Origin: an uncultured Collinsella sp.
GTDB taxonomy: Bacteria > Actinomycetota > Coriobacteriia > Coriobacteriales > Coriobacteriaceae
Direction of reading: 5' to 3'
Assembly: GCA_958423535.1 (NCBI GenBank)
Contig: CATZRJ010000042.1
Coordinates: 1 to 13,262, forward strand
DNA length: 13,262 nt
Each line of letters begins with the position of its first letter. Position 1 is the stretch's first letter. Positions 1-6,000 of this stretch are shown here, piece by piece. The notes under the pieces are model-generated. The model searched no databases, was not told the DNA's origin, and saw only the letters and a program-made list of their open reading frames with translations. Made by a program: the position numbers and the translations under genes.

Positions 1-186
1 GAGCAGGTGCTTCGTTTGGCGCAGGATTCGGGTGCCAAGGTTTCGGATACCGATTACGCGGATGCCGTGACACTTCACTTGGTGTTTAAGGCGGGGGAGC
101 AGGACCCGTTTTGCGCTAAAATGCGCGAGCTTATGGCAGGGCGCGAGGAGATTGAGGTCGGCGCTCCCGAGTTTGCGGAGTTCTAA
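1..186 (+). CDS. YigZ/IMPACT-family protein, C-terminal fragment
   Basis: This is the 3' end of an open frame that enters from the left edge; 61 residues and a TAA stop are present. The fragment has the pattern of the small ferredoxin-like C-terminal domain (DUF1949) of YigZ/YvyE/IMPACT proteins: a DTDYADAVTLHL strand region, then an alternating helix with PFCAKMRELMAGREEIE, and a short acidic tail. Family members are about 200-215 residues, so about 150 residues, including the catalytic-looking N-terminal UPF0029 domain, lie outside the window. The biochemical role of the family is not settled; links to translation control are known for eukaryotic IMPACT. The call rests on one short domain and could be wrong. 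A strong hairpin terminator begins 5 bases after the stop. Confidence 0.5.
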   Translation, partial: EQVLRLAQDSGAKVSDTDYADAVTLHLVFKAGEQDPFCAKMRELMAGREEIEVGAPEFAEF

Positions 187-190
187 CGGC

Positions 191-241
191 GACGGCCGGC
201 GTGCTTTTGGATGGATCCCAAGCGCGCCGGCCGTCGTTTTT
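191..241 (+). terminator. Rho-independent terminator after the YigZ-like gene
   Basis: The arms 191-206 and 220-235 pair over 16 base pairs with one G-T wobble, around a 13-nt loop, and are followed by GTTTTT at 236-241. The T-tract is on the plus-strand side, so it ends transcription of the gene stopping at 186. The minus-strand gene ending at 255 runs into the same stem. Beyond the stem its strand has no T-run, so termination in that direction would be weaker. Confidence 0.88.
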
Positions 242-254
242 CTGCTGCTGCCGT

Positions 255-701
255 TTACTCGGCGAGCTGCTTTAGCACATCACAGGCGATCTCGACGGCA
301 TCGTCGATGCAACCGGGGCAGCTGCGGAGCGGACCCTTATCCGATCCGATGCCCTTGAGCGTGCCGCAGACGGTCGTCGTATTCTTCTCGCCAAAACGCT
401 TGGCGATTTCGCGCGACAGCTTGTAGGTCTGGCCCTTGGTCTTGGGGTTTTCCATGCCGTCGCTCATTACAAAGCCCATGATGGCCACGGCGCCCGAGAT
501 AGCGCCGCAGGTTTCGGTCATGCCTCCCATGCCGGCGCCAAAGCCCTCGGTGAGGGTAAAGGCGACCTGGGGGTCGAGCCCGACGGCGGGCGCGAGCGTG
601 CAGGCGACGGCCTGGGCGCAGTTAAAGCCACGGGCGTGGTACTCGGCAGCCTGAGCCTGACAGGCGGTGATGTCGAGCTGGGCCGTATCGATTTGCTTCA
701 T
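255..701 (-). CDS. C_GCAxxG_C_C family putative redox protein
   Basis: A 148-residue cytoplasmic protein. The cysteines follow the pattern that names the family (Pfam C_GCAxxG_C_C, putative redox-active protein): C28 in FNCAQAV, C65 in ETCGAISG, C112 in VCGTLKG, and C128/C131 in RSCPGC, with extra C14, C34 and C140. A glycine-rich GFGAGMGG stretch (53-60) precedes C65. No signal peptide or membrane segment is visible. The family is common in strict anaerobes; the conserved cysteines suggest metal binding or thiol redox chemistry, but no reaction is established. The frame stays open upstream to 773, but AAGGAG lies 6 bases before the ATG at 701, and the added 24 residues would be unlike the family, so 701 is preferred. 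The gene is divergent from the sulfhydrylase gene and convergent with the YigZ-like gene. A 32-bp dyad lies in its leader. Confidence 0.85.
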   Translation of the reverse strand: MKQIDTAQLDITACQAQAAEYHARGFNCAQAVACTLAPAVGLDPQVAFTLTEGFGAGMGGMTETCGAISGAVAIMGFVMSDGMENPKTKGQTYKLSREIAKRFGEKNTTTVCGTLKGIGSDKGPLRSCPGCIDDAVEIACDVLKQLAE

Positions 702-931
702 CGTTGTCTCCTTGGTCACGGTGTACCCGCCTATGGTACCCGTGACGGTGCGTGTAATCATCGAGAGCTTCATGGATGCCTCATTTTATCTATCGAGCAA
801 ATGCCCAAGGCTTGAGATAAATACCCCTGATCAATTAGTCACATAACCTACCTTGGGGATGGGTTGAGAGGGGTGCGGGGTAGCGGTATCGTGGACCGAA
901 TAAAACTAAAACCCAGGCAAGGGAGCTAGAT
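702..931. other. Divergent intergenic region, C_GCAxxG_C_C gene / metY-like gene
   Basis: This stretch carries both upstream regions. It holds the inverted repeat at 715-746 and an AT-richer part at 782-850, where promoters for both directions would be expected. I see no convincing -35/-10 pair: TTGAGA at 812-817 has only weak -10 matches downstream. I also see no SAM riboswitch or T-box signature before the sulfhydrylase gene. Bases 850-930 are a short leader ending in AAGGGAG at 919-925, the ribosome binding site of the gene starting at 932. Confidence 0.5.
715..746. repeat. Imperfect inverted repeat just upstream of the C_GCAxxG_C_C gene
   Basis: GTCACGGTGTACC at 715-727 faces GGTACCCGTGAC at 735-746 across a 7-base spacer. 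The arms match except for one inserted base. It sits directly upstream of the AAGGAG ribosome binding site of the minus-strand gene, so it would form either a leader hairpin in that mRNA or a two-fold operator. No T-run follows on the minus strand, so it is not an ordinary terminator. Confidence 0.6.
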
Positions 932-2215
932 ATGAGCAAGCAGACCATCGGTACGACGTGTGTTCAGGGCGGCTATCACCCGGGAGATGCCGAGCCGCGT
1001 CAGGTGCCCATCTACCAGTCCACCACGTGGAAGTACGACACGTCCGAGCACATGGGCAAGCTGTTTGACCTGGAGGAGTCGGGCTACTTCTATAGCCGTC
1101 TGCAGAACCCCACGTGCGATCTGGTTGCCGCCAAGATCTGCGAGATGGAGGGCGGCACTGCCGCGATGCTCACGAGCTCGGGCATGGCCGCGAATTTCCT
1201 TGCGATCTTTAACGTGGCCGGTGCCGGCGATCACGTAGTCGCGAGCTCTGCCATCTATGGCGGCACGTACAACTTGCTCGCCCACACCATGGGCCGTATG
1301 GGGCTGACCTGCACGTTCGTTGCCCCCGACTGCACCGATGAGGAGTTGGAGGCAGCCTTCCAACCCAACACCAAGCTCGTCTTTGGCGAGACCATCGCCA
1401 ACCCCGCCCTTGCCGTGCTCGATATTGAGCGCTTTGCCAAGGCCGCGCATGACCACGGCGTGCCGCTGATGGTCGACAACACCTTCCCGACGCCCGTGAT
1501 GTGCCGTCCCTTTGAGTGGGGCGCCGACATCGTTACGCACTCCACCACTAAGTACATGGATGGCCATGCGGCCTATCTGGGTGGCGTGATCGTCGACCAC
1601 GGCCAGTTTGACTGGATGGCCCATGCGGACAAGTTCCCGGGTCTCACCACGCCTGACGAGAGCTACCACGGCGTGACGTATGCCGAGAAGTTCGGTCGCG
1701 AGGGCGCCTTCATTACCAAGGCCACCGCGCAGCTCATGCGCGACCTCGGCCCCATGCAGAACCCGCAGGCGGCCTTTTTCCTGAATAGCTCGCTCGAGAG
1801 CCTCCATGTGCGCATGCCGCGTCATTGCGAGAACGGCCTGGCCGTTGCCAAGTTCCTGCAGAGCCATCCCAAGGTGCGCTTCGTGAGCTATCCGGGCCTG
1901 GAGGGCGACAAGTACTATGACATGGCTCAGAAGTACATGCCCAACGGTACCTGCGGCGTTGTGAGCTTTGGCTTTAACGGTGGTCGCGCGGCGGCCGAGA
2001 CCTTTATGAAGAGCCTCAAGCTCGCCCAGATCGCCACGCACGTGGCCGACGCCCGCACTTGCTGCCTGCATCCTGCTAATGCCACGCATCGCCAGATGAA
2101 CGATGAAGAGCTCATCGCCTGTGGCATTTCCGCCGACATGGTGCGCCTGTCGTGCGGCCTCGAGGACACGGCCGATCTGATTGCCGACCTTGAGCAGGCG
2201 CTCGAGCAGTGCTAG
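932..2215 (+). CDS. O-acetylhomoserine sulfhydrylase-type PLP enzyme (Cys/Met metabolism family)
   Basis: A 427-residue fold-type I PLP enzyme of the Cys/Met metabolism family, full length for the MetY branch. Family landmarks are Y54/R56 in YSRLQNP (phosphate contacts from the neighbouring subunit), SSGM at 82-85, D182 in VDNTF (pairs with the pyridine nitrogen), K207 in HSTTKYMDGH (Schiff-base lysine) and R405 in VRLSCGLED (substrate carboxylate). The GPMQNPQAAFFLNSSLESL block and the NGTCGVVSFGFNGG block are typical of O-acetylhomoserine aminocarboxypropyltransferases, which make homocysteine from O-acetylhomoserine and sulfide. Methionine gamma-lyase and cystathionine gamma-synthase share the fold and cannot be fully excluded. 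The start follows AAGGGAG with 6-base spacing. The gene appears monocistronic, with two hairpins downstream. A 488-aa open frame on the opposite strand is only its shadow. Confidence 0.88.
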   Translation: MSKQTIGTTCVQGGYHPGDAEPRQVPIYQSTTWKYDTSEHMGKLFDLEESGYFYSRLQNPTCDLVAAKICEMEGGTAAMLTSSGMAANFLAIFNVAGAGDHVVASSAIYGGTYNLLAHTMGRMGLTCTFVAPDCTDEELEAAFQPNTKLVFGETIANPALAVLDIERFAKAAHDHGVPLMVDNTFPTPVMCRPFEWGADIVTHSTTKYMDGHAAYLGGVIVDHGQFDWMAHADKFPGLTTPDESYHGVTYAEKFGREGAFITKATAQLMRDLGPMQNPQAAFFLNSSLESLHVRMPRHCENGLAVAKFLQSHPKVRFVSYPGLEGDKYYDMAQKYMPNGTCGVVSFGFNGGRAAAETFMKSLKLAQIATHVADARTCCLHPANATHRQMNDEELIACGISADMVRLSCGLEDTADLIADLEQALEQC

Positions 2216-2233
2216 GCTAGCGTTCGCACAAGG

Positions 2234-2260
2234 CGCCGATGCTGGCAGAAAGCTTCGGCG
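2234..2260 (+). repeat. Small hairpin downstream of the sulfhydrylase gene
   Basis: CGCCGA at 2234-2239 pairs with TCGGCG at 2255-2260. A T/T mismatch and an inner GCT/AGC stem enclose a 7-base loop. It begins 18 bases after the stop codon. The sequence after it (ACCTTTCGTT) is only mildly T-rich, so this may stabilise the 3' end of the mRNA rather than terminate it. The stronger terminator is the next hairpin. Confidence 0.5.
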
Positions 2261-2284
2261 ACCTTTCGTTCCGATTCCGTAGGC

Positions 2285-2330
2285 GGGACCCCAATCGCGA
2301 CTGTTTACAGGCGATTGGGGCCCCGTTTTT
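2285..2330 (+). terminator. Rho-independent terminator between the sulfhydrylase and MFS genes
   Basis: GGGACCCCAATCGC at 2285-2298 pairs with GCGATTGGGGCCCC at 2311-2324, with one A/C mismatch and a 12-base loop, and is followed by GTTTTT to 2330. It is placed only 26 bases before the start codon of the MFS gene. It therefore either insulates that gene or acts as an attenuator in its leader. Confidence 0.85.
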
Positions 2331-2356
2331 GCGTTGGGCCACTCGAAAGGATAGAT

Positions 2357-3661
2357 ATGGAGAAAACCGCAGAGCAGCTGCGCCGCGAGCACATTGCCCT
2401 AGAGGGCGACACCCATGGCAAGAACAAGTGGGCGATTCTGTTTACCGTGCTCATCATGACGTTTATGGTGTGTCTGGATTCGACCGTCGTGACCGTGGCG
2501 CTGCCCGTGATGCAAAAGGAGCTGGGCGTGGGCCTCGACCGCATCCAGCTGGTGAGCTCGGTGTATCTGCTTGCGACTTGCGTGGCTATGTTGCCGTTTG
2601 GCCGTCTGGGCGACGTGCGCGGCAAGGTCGGCGTATTCCAGCTGGGCGTAATCGTCTTTACGGCCGGTTCGCTGCTTTGCGGCCTTTCGGGCTCGCTCGA
2701 GGTTCTTATCCTGGCACGCATTGTGCAGGGCGTCGGTTGCGCGGCGGCCATGGCCAACAACATGGGTATCATCACCGAGTCGTTTCCGGCGCGCGAACGA
2801 GGCCGTGCCATGGGTATTCTCGCGACCTTCGTGGCCCTCGGCATGATGTGTGGCCCCGTGCTGGGTGGCATGCTGGTGGCAAGCTTTCCCTGGGAGAGCA
2901 TCTTCCTCATCAACCTGCCCATTGGCGTCATCTCGTTTATCGTAGGGCTCTACACGCTGCCGCATGTTAAGCCGGAGGCCGGCGAGCGCACCATGTCGCT
3001 GGCGGAGGCCGCGCGTCGCTGCTTTGCAAATTCGGCCTTTACCATCAACCTTGCCTGCATGCTCATCGTGTTTGTTGGTATTGGCGCATCCGAGTTTATC
3101 CTGCCGTTCTATTTTCAGGACGCGCATGAGTTTGGTTCCGACATCTCTGGACTGCTCTTTTTGGCACTACCGATGGTGAATGCCTTTATCGGTCCGTTAT
3201 CGGGTACGGTTTCGGACCGTGTTGGCTGCGAGGGCCCCACGGCGGTTGGCCTGGGCGTGTACGTGTGCGGTCTTTTTGCGGTAAGCACACTCGACGAGCA
3301 CTCTTCCATCCCCGTGATCGTGTGCTGCGTCGCATTTATGTCGTGCGGTACGTCGATTTTCCAGAGCCCCAACAACTCGCTGTATATGGGTTCGGCCCCG
3401 CGCGAGGCGCTCGGTTTTGCGGGCAGCTTGGGCAGCTTGGCGCGCTACGCCGGCATGGCACTCGGCATTACGGTGGCGTCGAATATCCTGTATGGGCAGA
3501 TGAGCGTGGCGATGGGCGAGGCCGTGACCAGTTTTGTTGCAGGACGTCCGGATGTGTTCCTGTTCGGCTTTCGCTCGGTGTTCTATGTGTTGATGGCCGT
3601 GGCAGCCGTGGGCTTTGCGCTTGCCATGGTGCGTTTGGTGAGGATGCGCTCCCGCCATTAG
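2357..3661 (+). CDS. MFS transporter, EmrB/QacA-like drug/H+ antiporter type
   Basis: A 434-residue polytopic membrane protein with about 12 predicted helices after a hydrophilic, cytoplasmic N-terminus (1-23). It has the motifs of proton-coupled drug exporters: LDSTVVTVALP at 40-50 (motif D1), GRLGDVRGK at 82-90 (motif A, cytoplasmic loop 2-3), R121 in ARIVQGVG (motif B), and GPVLGGML at 166-173 (motif C, antiporter signature). FQSPNNSLYMGSAPRE at 335-350 is also typical of EmrB/QacA relatives. That family usually has 14 helices and about 470-500 residues; here the extra central pair seems missing. The substrate cannot be read from the sequence. The start at 2357 is chosen because GAAAGGAT precedes it; an upstream in-frame ATG at 2315 lies inside the terminator stem. 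No regulator gene adjoins it. Confidence 0.87.
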   Translation: MEKTAEQLRREHIALEGDTHGKNKWAILFTVLIMTFMVCLDSTVVTVALPVMQKELGVGLDRIQLVSSVYLLATCVAMLPFGRLGDVRGKVGVFQLGVIVFTAGSLLCGLSGSLEVLILARIVQGVGCAAAMANNMGIITESFPARERGRAMGILATFVALGMMCGPVLGGMLVASFPWESIFLINLPIGVISFIVGLYTLPHVKPEAGERTMSLAEAARRCFANSAFTINLACMLIVFVGIGASEFILPFYFQDAHEFGSDISGLLFLALPMVNAFIGPLSGTVSDRVGCEGPTAVGLGVYVCGLFAVSTLDEHSSIPVIVCCVAFMSCGTSIFQSPNNSLYMGSAPREALGFAGSLGSLARYAGMALGITVASNILYGQMSVAMGEAVTSFVAGRPDVFLFGFRSVFYVLMAVAAVGFALAMVRLVRMRSRH

Positions 3662-3759
3662 CTTGTGGGGGCAGGCTTGCCACGGATCGGGCCTATCTAC
3701 TGGTCTTGCAGCTTTATGGTGCGATACGGCTTGTGGGGCGGGCGGGGGTCGGTCCGTGG

Positions 3760-3765
3760 TAGACT
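3760..3765 (+). promoter_or_regulatory. Candidate extended -10 of the xpt gene
   Basis: TGG-TAGACT fits an extended -10 (TGn-TAnnnT) 55 bases before the start codon. The region where a -35 would lie is G-rich with no TTGACA-like hexamer. The assignment rests on the -10 alone. Confidence 0.3.
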
Positions 3766-3787
3766 ATCGAACAACGTTTATTAATCG

Positions 3788-3805
3788 CGCGGCATCGTTG
3801 CCGCG
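3788..3805 (+). repeat. Leader hairpin immediately upstream of the xpt ribosome binding site
   Basis: CGCGGCA at 3788-3794 pairs perfectly with TGCCGCG at 3799-3805 around the tetraloop TCGT. The AGAAGGGG ribosome binding site starts at the next base (3806). It has no T-run, so it is not a terminator; it could stabilise the mRNA 5' end or modulate access to the binding site. No guanine/xanthine riboswitch core is visible in this leader. Confidence 0.55.
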
Positions 3806-3820
3806 AGAAGGGGTTGCGCC

Positions 3821-4399
3821 ATGCAGGAGCTTGAGGATCGTATTCGCCATGACGGCATCGTAAAGGCCGGTAACGTCCTTAAGGTTGATGCCTTCCTCAA
3901 CCACCAGTGCGACGTTGAGCTGTTCGACCACATGGGTGCCGAGTGGGCCCGTCTGTTCGAGGGCGTCGAGATCAACAAGATCCTGACGATCGAGGCTTCG
4001 GGCATTGGCATGGCCTGCATCGCGGCTCAGCATTTTGGTGGCGTGCCGGTGGTCTTTGCCAAGAAGGCACAGTCCATCAACCTCGACGGCGAGCAGTATG
4101 CCACGACCATCTACTCCTTTACCAAGCAGAAGGAGTACCCGGTCATCGTGGGCAAGCGCTTCCTGTCCGAGGGCGATAAGGTCCTGATTATCGACGACTT
4201 CCTGGCCAACGGCTGCGCGCTTGAGGGTCTTATTAAGATCTGCGAGGCTGCGGGCGCCGAGGTTGCCGGCATTGGCATCGCCGTCGAGAAGGGCTTCCAG
4301 GGCGGCGGCGACAAGCTCCGCAAACGCGGCTTCCGCGTTGAGAGTCTGGCCCGTATCGCCGATATGGACTGCGAGAACGGCGAGATCACCTTCGCCTAA
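3821..4399 (+). CDS. xpt: Xanthine phosphoribosyltransferase
   Basis: A 192-residue soluble type I phosphoribosyltransferase that converts xanthine and PRPP to XMP and pyrophosphate in purine salvage. The PRPP-binding loop is VLIIDDFLANGCA at 121-133, with the two adjacent acidic residues D125/D126. The IEASGIG segment (57-63) and VEKGFQGGG (155-163) match the Bacillus Xpt type, which is 194 residues long. These features separate it from hypoxanthine-guanine and adenine phosphoribosyltransferases, though substrate choice (xanthine versus guanine) remains an inference. The start ATG follows AGAAGGGG (3806-3813). No transporter gene of the usual xpt-pbuX pair follows, since the next gene is a release-factor homologue. 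A terminator-like palindrome begins 28 bases after the stop. Confidence 0.9.
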   Translation: MQELEDRIRHDGIVKAGNVLKVDAFLNHQCDVELFDHMGAEWARLFEGVEINKILTIEASGIGMACIAAQHFGGVPVVFAKKAQSINLDGEQYATTIYSFTKQKEYPVIVGKRFLSEGDKVLIIDDFLANGCALEGLIKICEAAGAEVAGIGIAVEKGFQGGGDKLRKRGFRVESLARIADMDCENGEITFA

Positions 4400-4426
4400 G
4401 CGCGCAACACAAGCGATTGGTATGCG

Positions 4427-4462
4427 ATGTGACAAAGGGACTGTCCCTTTGTCACATTTTTT
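4427..4462 (+). terminator. Palindromic terminator after xpt (GGGACTGT-type element 1)
   Basis: The 15-base arms at 4427-4441 and 4443-4457 are exact reverse complements around a single T, and six Ts follow (4457-4462). The core is TGACAAAGGGACTGTCCC. It is a textbook intrinsic terminator for xpt, yet it ends only 20 bases before the start codon of the next gene. It shares the arm segment GTGAnAnAGGGACTGT with the larger palindrome at 4873-4943. Confidence 0.85.
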
Positions 4463-4482
4463 GTATGAGGGGAGGTGTTGAT

Positions 4483-4863
4483 ATGGATGAGAACAAGATG
4501 GGATGGCGCGAGTATGCGCGCTATGCCGAGATGTCGGTCGAGGAGCTGGCGCGCGATTGCGAGGTACAGGTGTTTCGCGCGACGGGTCCGGGCGGACAGG
4601 GCGTGAACACGACGGACTCGGCGGTGCGCATGAAACATATCCCTTCGGGGATTGTCGTGACGGCGCGCGAGAGCCGCAGTCAGTTCCAGAACCGTGCGAG
4701 CTGTCTGCGTAAGCTGAGGGCAGAGCTTGAACGTCGTGGCCGTCCGCCGCGCCGACGCGTAAAGACCAAAGTGCCTCAGCGTTCTCGCCAGCGGAGGCTC
4801 AACGACAAGCACTTCAATGCGATTAAAAAGGCCAACCGTCGTAAGCCGGGCGGGGAGGAATGA
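4483..4863 (+). CDS. Small GGQ release-factor-like protein, putative ribosome rescue hydrolase
   Basis: A 126-residue protein consisting of a class I release factor catalytic domain and a basic tail. GPGGQGVNTTDSAVRM at 35-50 holds the GGQ tripeptide (37-39) that triggers peptidyl-tRNA hydrolysis in the ribosomal peptidyl-transferase centre. HIPSGIVVTARESRSQ at 52-67 is the conserved following strand pair. The codon-recognition domains of RF1/RF2 are absent. Residues 85-121 are rich in Arg and Lys (RRGRPPRRRVKTK and on), resembling the tail with which ArfB probes an empty mRNA channel. I infer stop-codon-independent rescue of stalled ribosomes, but function is unproven. The usual GGQ-His is GGQ-Gly here. 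GGGGAGGTG (4469-4477) sets the start at 4483; the frame is open further upstream, but that would run through the terminator hairpin. Confidence 0.8.
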   Translation: MDENKMGWREYARYAEMSVEELARDCEVQVFRATGPGGQGVNTTDSAVRMKHIPSGIVVTARESRSQFQNRASCLRKLRAELERRGRPPRRRVKTKVPQRSRQRRLNDKHFNAIKKANRRKPGGEE

Positions 4864-4872
4864 TCTTTTCAA

Positions 4873-4943
4873 TAAGTTGCGGTGAAATAGGGACTGTTTT
4901 GCGGCTTTAGCTGCATAAACAGTCCCTATTTCACCGCAACTTA
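4873..4943. repeat. Long perfect palindrome (GGGACTGT-type element 2) between convergent genes
   Basis: The 27-base arms at 4873-4899 and 4917-4943 are exact reverse complements. The 17-base loop contains a second stem, GCGGC/GCTGC around TTTA, so nearly all 71 bases can fold into one rod. It lies between the release-factor-like gene (stop at 4863) and the minus-strand lipid kinase (stop at 4951). There is no T-run on either side, so it differs from a standard terminator, though a hairpin this long probably stops or protects both transcripts. It shares a 16-base arm segment (14 of 16 identical) with the hairpin at 4427-4457, suggesting a dispersed element family. Confidence 0.85.
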
Positions 4944-4950
4944 GGGATGG

Positions 4951-5913
4951 CTAGTGGGTGGGGTGCCAGACTTGGAGGGCACCGGGTAGGATGTCGACTT
5001 CGATGCGCGAGGCGACAACGGGCTCGCCGTCGGCCTGGATGGGGTAGTCGGGCTCCTCGAACGTGAGCTCGGCATGACGGCAGCGACGCATGCGTACCGG
5101 CGGCAGCTTGGTGTGGTGGCCGTCCTTGGCCGAAAGAAACATAGGCAGGGCAATCGCACGGGGGACGGGGCCGCAGGCGTAGCAGACGTCGAGTATACCG
5201 TCACAGGGGTCGGCATCGGGACAGATGCGATAGCCCGAACCATAGGTGGGCCCCAGCTGGATGGCCATGATAATCGCCCGCACGCGCTCGGCAGGCGCGC
5301 CATCTAAGCTCACCGTCATGGGATAGTTGCGATAGCGCAGGCCAAACTGCTCAAGTCCCGAAAGAGTGTAGAGCGGAGCGCCGGCGAGGCCCGTCTTTTT
5401 GCGCAGCTCGGTGGTGCCCAGGCCGATGGCGGCATCGATGCCGACCGAAAGCGTCTGGTCGTAGTACTCAACGGCAGCCTCGCCGCTGCCGCTCGCAGGG
5501 CTCCACGAGCGAATGCGCCCGATGTCCTGACGCTGCAGCTCGCAGGTGAGCAGCGCGCCAAAATCCTTGCCAGAGAAATCGTCGATGCCGAGTGTTTGGG
5601 CAAAATCGTTGCCGGAGCCTACGGGCAGGACGGCAAGCGCCGGTCGAACCGCCTCTTCTTGCGCCATCAAGCCATTGACGACCTCGTGGATCACGCCGTC
5701 GCCGCCGAGTGCGATAACGGTGCGATAGCCCGTTGCCTGGGCGGCAAGCTCCTTGGCATGCTCCGCGCGTTCGGTCAGCACCAAGTCAAACTGGGATGCG
5801 CGCGCGGTCATGTCCAAAAAGCGCTGCAGACGCTCGGCAACTTCGCGCGCCGCACCCGACTGGGCGGCGGGGTTGGCGATGATGAGCGTGCGACCAAAAT
5901 CAGTTGCGTGCAT
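4951..5913 (-). CDS. Diacylglycerol kinase-family lipid kinase (YegS/DgkB type)
   Basis: A 320-residue cytosolic kinase of the DAGK catalytic family that phosphorylates a membrane lipid such as diacylglycerol with ATP. The N-terminal strand IIANPAAQSG (11-20) is the usual NP..G nucleotide-binding start. GGDGVIHEVVNGL (70-82) is the phosphate-binding GGDG motif, and PVGSGNDFA (97-105) is the second hallmark. The C-terminal domain has CPDADPCDGILDV (231-243) and the conserved DGE (295-297). The exact lipid substrate cannot be told. ATG at 5913 is chosen because GGGAG lies 7 bases upstream; a GTG at 5985 would extend the frame by 24 residues but has no binding site and does not resemble the family. 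The gene follows the CLC transporter gene by 87 bases on the same strand, so the two are probably co-transcribed. Confidence 0.88.
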   Translation of the reverse strand: MHATDFGRTLIIANPAAQSGAAREVAERLQRFLDMTARASQFDLVLTERAEHAKELAAQATGYRTVIALGGDGVIHEVVNGLMAQEEAVRPALAVLPVGSGNDFAQTLGIDDFSGKDFGALLTCELQRQDIGRIRSWSPASGSGEAAVEYYDQTLSVGIDAAIGLGTTELRKKTGLAGAPLYTLSGLEQFGLRYRNYPMTVSLDGAPAERVRAIIMAIQLGPTYGSGYRICPDADPCDGILDVCYACGPVPRAIALPMFLSAKDGHHTKLPPVRMRRCRHAELTFEEPDYPIQADGEPVVASRIEVDILPGALQVWHPTH

Positions 5914-6000
5914 GGGGCGACTCCCGGCGTATGACGTGACGGTGCGGTCGCGCTCAGGTCGAATTGCCCCCGATTGTGGCTGCACGGCGAATACTTATGT

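Noticed and set aside
702..773. N-terminal extension of the C_GCAxxG_C_C gene to an ATG at 773
   Set aside because: No ribosome binding site is seen there, the extra residues are unlike the family, and AAGGAG precedes the internal ATG at 701.
926..2392. 488-residue open frame on the minus strand opposite the sulfhydrylase gene
   Set aside because: It mirrors codon bias of the real gene, is His/Arg/Ala-rich with no recognisable motif, and runs across the downstream terminators.
3662..3700. Terminator after the MFS gene
   Set aside because: Only a four-base GGCA/TGCC stem is seen, and there is no T-run.
3662..3820. Guanine/xanthine riboswitch before xpt
   Set aside because: No recognisable purine aptamer core is present; only a 7-bp hairpin next to the ribosome binding site.
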